Assembly: GCA_017541445.1 (NCBI GenBank)
Contig: JAFXZC010000010.1
Span: forward strand, 17,905 to 81,904
Reading direction: 5' to 3'
DNA length: 64,000 bases
Source: Bacilli bacterium
GTDB lineage: Bacteria; Bacillota_I; Bacilli_A; RF39; UBA660
Below are positions 58,259 to 64,000 of the stretch, piece by piece. The translations under genes and the position numbers were made by a program. The notes under the pieces were generated by a model. The model made no database searches. It was not told the DNA's origin and was given only the letters and a program-made list of their open reading frames with translations. How positions within the stretch are numbered: position 1 is the first letter of the stretch; each line of letters begins with the position of its first letter.

Positions 58259-61200
58259 ATGAAAGTAATGTTAATGGATACTACCAAATTAGTTAATCTA
58301 GTGCTTCCTAGAGAGGTTTTTGGTAATTATTGGATTACTAACGCAGCCAAAGATAATTTAATAAGTGTACAAGCTATTGAAGGTAATTGGGTTATTAAAA
58401 GTAATAGTGAAGTTAAACTTGTTAAAGCCGGAAATATTTTAGAAGAAGTAATCTTAGAACCAGAAAGATTCTTTACTATTAAAGATGTTATTAATAACGT
58501 TAGTTATGTTATATATACATGTGAATATTATGATCCTAATGCTATGCAATTAAATATATATCCAACTAATAATAGAGATTGGTATATTGGTAATAATACT
58601 GCACATAGTGCTACAAATTTCCCTAATGTTATTTCTTATGAGCAACCTGGTTTTGCTTTTAATCAACTTAAATTAACTTTAAAAGATAATTCTATTTCTA
58701 TATTAAATTTAAATCCTCAAATACCTATGTATGTTAATGGTGTTTTAAAAGAAAGTGAAGATTTAGCCTTTGGTGATACTGTTTTTATTTTTGGTTTTAA
58801 ATTTAGTATTATTAAAGATATTTTATATATAAATAATCCTAATAGATTAGTTAAATATGATAGTAAGATGTTTAATAATAGAGCGATGCCTGTTTTAGAT
58901 TTTAGTAAGATTTCTAAAGAAGCAGATCCTGTTATTGAGATGTATAAAAAAGAAGATTATTTCTTAAAACCTCCTAGATTTGATGAGAGATTAGAAGAGA
59001 AAACTTTGGAAATAGATCCTCCACCTCAAAGTCAAAAACAAGAAGAAATGCCAGCTATTTTAGCTATGGGTTCTATGTTAATGATGGGTATGAGTTCTAT
59101 GATGACAGGTGTTGTAACATTTACTAATGTTATGAATGGTACAACTCCTTTAAAAGAAGCATGGACTAGTTTATTAACTGCTGTTGCAATGCTTACTTGT
59201 ATGTTAGTTTTACCTTCTATTACTAAAATGTATAATAAGCATAAACAAAAGGTTTATGAAAGAACAAGACAAGCTACTTATTGTGCATATATTAATAGAA
59301 AAAGAGAAGAATTCTTACTTGAAATGCGTAAAGAACAACAAATACTTGTTGAAAAATATATTCCTTTAAAAGAAGTAGGAGATATTATTCTATATAAAAA
59401 GAGAAATCTTTGGGAGAAGAATCAAGATGATTATGATTTCTTATCTTTAAGATTAGGTATAGGTGCTGTTCCTCCATATTTTAAAGTTGATTATCCTGAT
59501 GAGCATTTCTCTATGGAAGCTGAAGATAATTTGATGGAATATTTAAGAGAATTATCTAAAGAGACTAAGTATTTAACTAATGTTCCAGTTAGTTATAATT
59601 TTGTTGAAAAGTTTGTTACTGGTATTATTGGTCAAAAAGTAGTTTCAAATCCATTTATGAGAGGTTTATTATTACAAATGATAGCTTATCATGGATATGA
59701 TGATTTAAAGATAGTTGTATTTACTAATTCAGAGAATGCTAAATTCTGGGAAGAAATAAAAGATTCTCCTTATTGTTGGGATGATAATAGAACTATTAGA
59801 TTCTTTGGTACTAATACAGATGATATTGGTCAAATTAGTGCTTATTTAGAAGAATTATTATCTCAGGTTAAAGAAGCTAATGAAGCTAATAAAGGTTTTG
59901 GTGAATCTAAAAAAGAAGTTAAGTTAAATAAGAAATTTATTATTATTACTGATGATATTGATTTAGTTAGAAATGTTAGTATTGTTAGAACTGTATTGGA
60001 AGATACTGAATATTTAGGTATTAGTTTAGTTATTTGTACTGAAAGATTAAATTCATTACCTAATGAAGTAGAACATTTTATTTCTATAGATGAACGTAGT
60101 GGTGGAGTATTTGAAAGAGTATTAATAGATGATAAGAAGATAAACTTTGTTCCTGACTTTATGTTTACTTCTTTGTATAAATATTGTTATGTTGTATCTA
60201 ATATTCCTATTGCATTAAATGGTGGTAAATTCGTTTTACCTAATAGTTATTCTTTCTTAGAAATGTATAATGTTTCTAATGTTAATCAATTAAATGCATT
60301 AGGTAAGTGGAAAGAAAATGATCCTATTAACTCATTAACTGCTCCTGTTGGTATTAATGAATATGGTGAATTATTTAAATTAGATTTACATGAAAAAGCT
60401 CATGGACCACATGGTTTAATTGCTGGTATGACTGGTTCTGGTAAATCAGAATTCATTATTACATTTATTTTAAGTATGGCAGTTAATTACCATCCTGATG
60501 AAGTTCAATTTGTTTTAATAGACTATAAAGGTGGAGGTTTAGCTGGTGCTTTTGAAAATAGAGAGACTGGTTTGAAATTACCTCATTTAGCTGGTACTAT
60601 TACAAACTTGGATGTTAATGAAATTAATCGTTCTTTAGCTTCTTTACAAAGTGAGTTAAAGAGAAGACAAGCTGAATTTAATAAAGCGAGAGATTCTGTT
60701 GGTGAGTCTACTATTGATATTTATAAATATCAAAGATTATATAGAAATGGTCAAGTTAAAGATCCTATTTCTCATCTATTTATTATTTCAGATGAGTTTG
60801 CTGAGTTAAAAGCTCAACAACCTGATTTTATGGATGAGTTAATTTCTACAGCACGTATTGGTCGTTCACTTGGTGTTCACTTAATTCTTGCTACACAAAA
60901 ACCTAGTGGTGTTGTTAATGATCAAATTTGGTCAAATAGTAAATTTAAAGTATGTTTAAAAGTTCAAGATAGATCTGATTCTCAAGAAATGATTAAGAGA
61001 CCAGATGCTGCTTCATTAAAAGAAACTGGTAGATTCTTCTTACAAGTTGGTTATGATGAATTCTTTGCATTAGGTCAATCTGCTTGGACAGGTGCTCCTT
61101 ATTATGAATCTGATGTTAGAAAGAAGAAAGTTGATAATACTATTTCTTTTGTTAATAATTTGGGTTTATCTATTAAGGTAGTAGATGATGGTAAAAATAA

Positions 61201-62917
61201 TTTTGTCGGTATCCTTAAAGGTGAAGAATTACCAAATATTATGAAGTATTTAGTTGAAATTGCTAAGAAAGAAAATATTCATGTTAAGCAATTATGGTTA
61301 AATGCATTACCACCAATTATATTCTTAGATGGTTTAAAAGAGAAATATGAATATAAGAAGATTGATTGTGATATTAATCCTGTAATTGGAGAATACGATG
61401 CTCCTGATTTACAACAACAAGGTTTACTTACTATGCCTATTACTAGAGGTGGTAACTGGATAGTATATGGTATGGCTGATAGTGGTAAAGATGAAGTTAT
61501 TAATTCATTTGTTTATTCTTGTATTAGTACATATTCTCCATCTGAATTACATTTATATTTATGTGATTTTGGTGCTGAGACATTAAGAATGTATAAAAAA
61601 GCTCCTCAAGTAGGAGATGTAGTATTCCAAAATGATCAAGATAAAGTTATGAATTTAATTAAATTAGTTCAAGCTACTATGGAAAATAGAAGAAAAACAT
61701 TTGCTGATTATGGTGGAGATTATATTTCTTATTGTAAGAGTAGTGGTAAGATAGTTCCAAATATTATAGTAGTAATTAATAACTTTGAATCATTTAATGA
61801 AAACTATGGTGATGCTTTATTTGATTCTTTAATATCATTAACTCGTGATTGTACTAAGTATGGTATATATTTTGTTATGAGTGCTGCTGCATCTAATGGT
61901 ATTAGATCTAGACTTGCTCAATATTTACCTAACCATTTAGTATTACAAATGAATGATAAATATGATTATTCTTCATTATTATCTAGAACTAAATTGGAAC
62001 CTGCTAACTATGAAGGTAGAGGTTTAGCTAAACTAGATGATGTTTATGAATTCCAAGCTGCTATTCCAGCTACTAAGGATAATTTAAATGAATTTGTTAA
62101 TGCTAAGATTAAAGAGTTAAGTGGTAAATATAAAAATTCTGCTCAACGTATTCCAGTACTTCCTGAAGTAGTAAGTATTGCTCATTGTGAAAGTGCTAAT
62201 AAAGGTGTTGAAGCAATTCCTGTTGGTGTTGAGAAAGATTCATTAAATATAAGAACTTTAAATGTAGCAAAATACTTAGGTCATATGATTACAGGTATGG
62301 AATTTGATAATCTTAAGAAATTTGGTGAAATGGTTATTAGAGAATTAGCTGTTTCATTAAAGAAGAATGTTTATGTATTTGATGCTGAAAAAGTGTTTAA
62401 ATCAGTATCTGAAATTGTATCTTATTTTGATTCTAATTTGAATAATGCATATAAACAATTAAAAGATTTTATTGATAAAATGTATGAAGAATTTGAAAAA
62501 GGTGGATATGATGCTTCTGCATTAAATAATTATGGTGAATATGTAGTAGTTATATCTGGTTTTGATAAATTTAAGATGCTATTAGGAAGTGATTTTAATA
62601 CGGCATTTGCTGACTTATTAGTTAAGATTAAAGCTATGCCTAAAGTTCATTTCATCTTATTAGATTCTGTTGATAATATTAAGAAGAATGAATATGATCC
62701 ATGGTATAAGAGTGTAATGAATCCTTCTAGAGGTATTTGGATTGGTGATGGTATTACTAATCAATTTACACTTAAATCAACTTTATCTTCAAGAGTTCTT
62801 GGAGTTAAAATCGATAATGACTTCGGTTATTATATTGATGGTTCTGTTACTGTATTAATTAAGGTAGTTAATGCTATAGGTGAAGAGGCAGAGCAACAAG
62901 AAATTGAAACATTATAA
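58259..62917 (+). CDS. essC: Type VIIb secretion ATPase EssC
   Basis: Central motor of Firmicutes type VII secretion. 1,552 residues: two FHA-like modules (about 1-90, 95-195), two helices (about 265-290, 300-325), a helical/D1 ATPase-like part (about 440-640), FtsK/SpoIIIE domain D2 with Walker A 'GMTGSGKSEFI' (723-733) and Walker B 'LFIISDEFAEL' (about 839), then D3 with a degenerate loop 'GMADSGKDEVI' (about 1071) and a last module 'GMEFDNLKKFG' (about 1345) lacking P-loop Lys-Ser/Thr. esaB and WXG100 genes follow. EsaA, EssA and EssB are not in view. The SD (GGCAGG) leaves a 1-nt gap, so it may be coupled to AAGGGAG further up. Confidence 0.96.
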   Translation: MKVMLMDTTKLVNLVLPREVFGNYWITNAAKDNLISVQAIEGNWVIKSNSEVKLVKAGNILEEVILEPERFFTIKDVINNVSYVIYTCEYYDPNAMQLNIYPTNNRDWYIGNNTAHSATNFPNVISYEQPGFAFNQLKLTLKDNSISILNLNPQIPMYVNGVLKESEDLAFGDTVFIFGFKFSIIKDILYINNPNRLVKYDSKMFNNRAMPVLDFSKISKEADPVIEMYKKEDYFLKPPRFDERLEEKTLEIDPPPQSQKQEEMPAILAMGSMLMMGMSSMMTGVVTFTNVMNGTTPLKEAWTSLLTAVAMLTCMLVLPSITKMYNKHKQKVYERTRQATYCAYINRKREEFLLEMRKEQQILVEKYIPLKEVGDIILYKKRNLWEKNQDDYDFLSLRLGIGAVPPYFKVDYPDEHFSMEAEDNLMEYLRELSKETKYLTNVPVSYNFVEKFVTGIIGQKVVSNPFMRGLLLQMIAYHGYDDLKIVVFTNSENAKFWEEIKDSPYCWDDNRTIRFFGTNTDDIGQISAYLEELLSQVKEANEANKGFGESKKEVKLNKKFIIITDDIDLVRNVSIVRTVLEDTEYLGISLVICTERLNSLPNEVEHFISIDERSGGVFERVLIDDKKINFVPDFMFTSLYKYCYVVSNIPIALNGGKFVLPNSYSFLEMYNVSNVNQLNALGKWKENDPINSLTAPVGINEYGELFKLDLHEKAHGPHGLIAGMTGSGKSEFIITFILSMAVNYHPDEVQFVLIDYKGGGLAGAFENRETGLKLPHLAGTITNLDVNEINRSLASLQSELKRRQAEFNKARDSVGESTIDIYKYQRLYRNGQVKDPISHLFIISDEFAELKAQQPDFMDELISTARIGRSLGVHLILATQKPSGVVNDQIWSNSKFKVCLKVQDRSDSQEMIKRPDAASLKETGRFFLQVGYDEFFALGQSAWTGAPYYESDVRKKKVDNTISFVNNLGLSIKVVDDGKNNFVGILKGEELPNIMKYLVEIAKKENIHVKQLWLNALPPIIFLDGLKEKYEYKKIDCDINPVIGEYDAPDLQQQGLLTMPITRGGNWIVYGMADSGKDEVINSFVYSCISTYSPSELHLYLCDFGAETLRMYKKAPQVGDVVFQNDQDKVMNLIKLVQATMENRRKTFADYGGDYISYCKSSGKIVPNIIVVINNFESFNENYGDALFDSLISLTRDCTKYGIYFVMSAAASNGIRSRLAQYLPNHLVLQMNDKYDYSSLLSRTKLEPANYEGRGLAKLDDVYEFQAAIPATKDNLNEFVNAKIKELSGKYKNSAQRIPVLPEVVSIAHCESANKGVEAIPVGVEKDSLNIRTLNVAKYLGHMITGMEFDNLKKFGEMVIRELAVSLKKNVYVFDAEKVFKSVSEIVSYFDSNLNNAYKQLKDFIDKMYEEFEKGGYDASALNNYGEYVVVISGFDKFKMLLGSDFNTAFADLLVKIKAMPKVHFILLDSVDNIKKNEYDPWYKSVMNPSRGIWIGDGITNQFTLKSTLSSRVLGVKIDNDFGYYIDGSVTVLIKVVNAIGEEAEQQEIETL

Positions 62918-62942
62918 ACTGGTTATTATTAACCAGTTTTTG
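62916..62942 (+). terminator. Terminator after essC
   Basis: AAACTGGTT, ATTATT loop, AACCAGTTT, T-run. It separates essC from the esaB-WXG unit. Confidence 0.85.
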
Positions 62943-62977
62943 TTTTACTTATTTTGTGTTTTGTTGACAATGATTTA

Positions 62978-63006
62978 TTGACTAGGACTTGTTTTTATAC
63001 TATTAT
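62978..63006 (+). promoter_or_regulatory. Promoter of esaB-WXG100 operon (TTGACT-N17-TATTAT)
   Basis: -35 TTGACT at 62978-62983 and -10 TATTAT at 63001-63006, ideal 17-nt spacing. One of few two-box promoters here. The leader to the esaB ATG is about 55 nt. Confidence 0.65.
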
Positions 63007-63015
63007 TAATAGTAT
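62997..63015 (+). promoter_or_regulatory. 19-bp palindrome over the -10 of the esaB operon
   Basis: ATACTATTATTAATAGTAT is an 8-3-8 inverted repeat that covers the -10 box. Its place and symmetry fit a repressor operator; no T-tract follows, so it is not a terminator. Confidence 0.6.
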
Positions 63016-63068
63016 AAGAGTGTAGTAGGATAGTTATGGGATGCTACTTGATTCTTAAGGAGGTATTT

Positions 63069-63323
63069 ATGAATAATAAAGTTTTAGTTAGTCTGATAGT
63101 TCCTAGTATAGAAGAAAGGTATAACGTTTTTATTCCTATTAATAAGAAAACTATTGAAATTATATTCTTATTGAATAAAGCTATTAATGATATGACAGAT
63201 GGTTCTTTTCCTATGTCAAGTAACTTATCATTAATAGATGGGGAAACTGGAGTCATTTATGATGTTGAAGGAACATTTAAAGATAATAACATTTTAAATG
63301 ATACTAAATTAATCTTAATATAG
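63069..63323 (+). CDS. esaB: YukD/EsaB ubiquitin-like type VII component
   Basis: 84 residues with the YukD beta-grasp pattern: 'VLVSLIVPSIEERYNVFIPI', helix 'TIEIIFLLNKAINDMTDG', then 'LSLIDGETGVIYDVEGTFKDNNILNDTKLILI'. EsaB proteins regulate or assist T7SSb secretion in the cytosol. Start at 63069 after AAGGAGG; the longer open frame reaches into the leader. Followed by WXG100 genes after 14 nt with GGGAGG, the usual T7SSb neighbourhood. Confidence 0.92.
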   Translation: MNNKVLVSLIVPSIEERYNVFIPINKKTIEIIFLLNKAINDMTDGSFPMSSNLSLIDGETGVIYDVEGTFKDNNILNDTKLILI

Positions 63324-63337
63324 GGAGGTGAAAGATA

Positions 63338-63646
63338 ATGAGTACAAGTGATGGAACAATTTCTTATAATTCACAAGAATTACATAATCTTCATTCAAGC
63401 TTAAGTTCAAATTCAAAAGGAATAAAAGATGAAATAGAAGGATTAATAAGTGAAGCTGAAAATTTAAAGAATAGTGGTAAATGGTCTGGAGAAATGTATG
63501 ATGCATTTATGCTAAATATTAGAAATTATAAGAAGGAACATTTAGATCCTTTATTAGAAGTAATGGATGAATACGTAGATGCAGTAGGAGAAGCAGCACA
63601 ACGTACAGAAGAGACAACAAATGCAGGAGTTGCAAGATTCCAATAA
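63338..63646 (+). CDS. WXG100-family protein (EsxA-like)
   Basis: 102 residues, a helical hairpin with W49-S-G51 at the turn ('SGKWSGEMYDAF'). Such proteins are secreted as dimers through EssC and are needed for its activation. The C-terminal helix ends 'RTEETTNAGVARFQ'. SD GGGAGGTGA. From here on, GCA, ACA, GGA and TCA codons outnumber the GCT/ACT/GGT that dominate essC and other genes. Co-transcribed with esaB and the gene below. Confidence 0.9.
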   Translation: MSTSDGTISYNSQELHNLHSSLSSNSKGIKDEIEGLISEAENLKNSGKWSGEMYDAFMLNIRNYKKEHLDPLLEVMDEYVDAVGEAAQRTEETTNAGVARFQ

Positions 63647-63667
63647 AATAAAAGAGGAGATGAGATA

Positions 63668-64000
63668 ATGGCAGAACATTTTGATTACCAAGGTGTAAAA
63701 GATACAATGGATCAAAGAATAGCTGGAGCGAATGAAGCATCAGTAAAGATGTTTAATGATGGAGCAAATGAAATAGAGCAAGCAATGGGAGCAACAGCAG
63801 GAGCAGCATTAACAGGATCAGCAGGAGCAACAGCAAAAAATACATGGACAACATTAACAGAGGAGTATCAAAAGTTTAGTAATTATGTATCAGATTTAAT
63901 AGAACAAGCAGATGCTCTAGGAAAACAAGTTAATGAGACAGAGACAGAAATTCAATCAAATTTAACAAATGTAGATGATAAGACATCAGGAATAGCATAA
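63668..64000 (+). CDS. WXG100-like helical-hairpin protein lacking the WxG turn
   Basis: 110 residues ending on the last base of the window (TAA 63998-64000). Two helices separated by a Gly/Ala/Thr-rich stretch ('GATAGAALTGSAGATAKNTW'); W60 is followed by TT, so the WxG motif is not intact. Position 21 nt after an EsxA-like gene suggests a WXG100 partner or small T7SS substrate. Strong A-ending codon preference (GCA, ACA, GGA, TCA) marks it off from the rest of the window. AGAGGAG SD. A member of the ESAT-6-like superfamily by position and helix pattern only. Confidence 0.75.
   Translation: MAEHFDYQGVKDTMDQRIAGANEASVKMFNDGANEIEQAMGATAGAALTGSAGATAKNTWTTLTEEYQKFSNYVSDLIEQADALGKQVNETETEIQSNLTNVDDKTSGIA

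Noticed and set aside
1..64000. Mollicutes code (TGA = Trp)
   Set aside because: Trp residues in conserved motifs are TGG, and genes such as dnaB, fmt and the YraQ-type permease stop at TGA at the expected ends.
1..64000. tRNA, rRNA, CRISPR array, IS element or phage genes
   Set aside because: None seen on reading both strands; intergenic gaps are short and taken up by terminators, promoters and RBSs.

Overview
The window is very AT-rich, gene-dense DNA from a Gram-positive (Firmicutes-type) bacterium. The evidence is a dnaB-dnaI primosome pair, priA, HU, YutD and YugI-like proteins, a class B sortase, an L,D-transpeptidase, a glmM-linked amino-sugar operon and a type VIIb secretion locus. 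TGG encodes Trp and genes such as dnaB, fmt and the YraQ-type permease end in TGA, so the code is standard and not the Mollicutes code. An uncultured gut-type lineage of Bacilli near Erysipelotrichia or RF39 would fit, but that placement is inference. I see no rRNA, tRNA, CRISPR array, transposase or integrase, and no gene-free stretch above 300 bp.

Layout. 1-5.9 kb: 5'-cut VirD4/TraG coupling ATPase, VTT membrane protein, RmuC, SH3b/L,D-transpeptidase. 5.9-13.7 kb: glmM and an acyltransferase, PIG-L deacetylase, trpS, two glycosyltransferases, a zinc-ribbon membrane protein, rluB. 13.7-22.5 kb: ferredoxin, YutD, Nfu, S1 protein, several lineage-specific surface or regulatory proteins, nucleoside salvage (cdd-like, deoD). 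22.5-33 kb: priA, a pilin-like/C39 peptidase fusion, polysaccharide deacetylase, fhs, sortase B, a zinc-ribbon/Ala-Pro-Val protein, HU. 33-40 kb: dnaB-dnaI, mnmA, a TtcA-like gene, a Cys-repeat lipoprotein. 40-43 kb: a Fur-family regulator with its operator and three metal-permease-type genes. 43-50 kb: an ABC exporter and a two-component system split by an Mrr-type nuclease cassette. 50-58 kb: fmt, CDP-alcohol phosphatidyltransferase, a shrunken P-type-ATPase-like protein, MYG1, a Ca2+-type P-ATPase. 58-64 kb: essC, esaB and two WXG100-type genes, the start of a type VIIb secretion operon that probably continues to the right.

Gene expression architecture is unusually compact. Many units are separated only by a hairpin terminator whose T-tract runs straight into an extended -10 box (TGTTATAAT), followed by a 10-20 nt leader and a start signal of the form GTGAT-N3-4-ATG. 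I used this to move many starts downstream of the longest open frame.

The two most unusual observations are: (1) a 1.58-kb Mrr-like restriction-nuclease cassette bounded by 83-bp direct repeats that duplicate the C-terminal end, terminator and promoter of the upstream ABC permease gene; (2) a 404-residue membrane protein that looks like a calcium P-type ATPase stripped of its phosphorylation and nucleotide-binding domains, encoded two genes upstream of an intact P-type ATPase.
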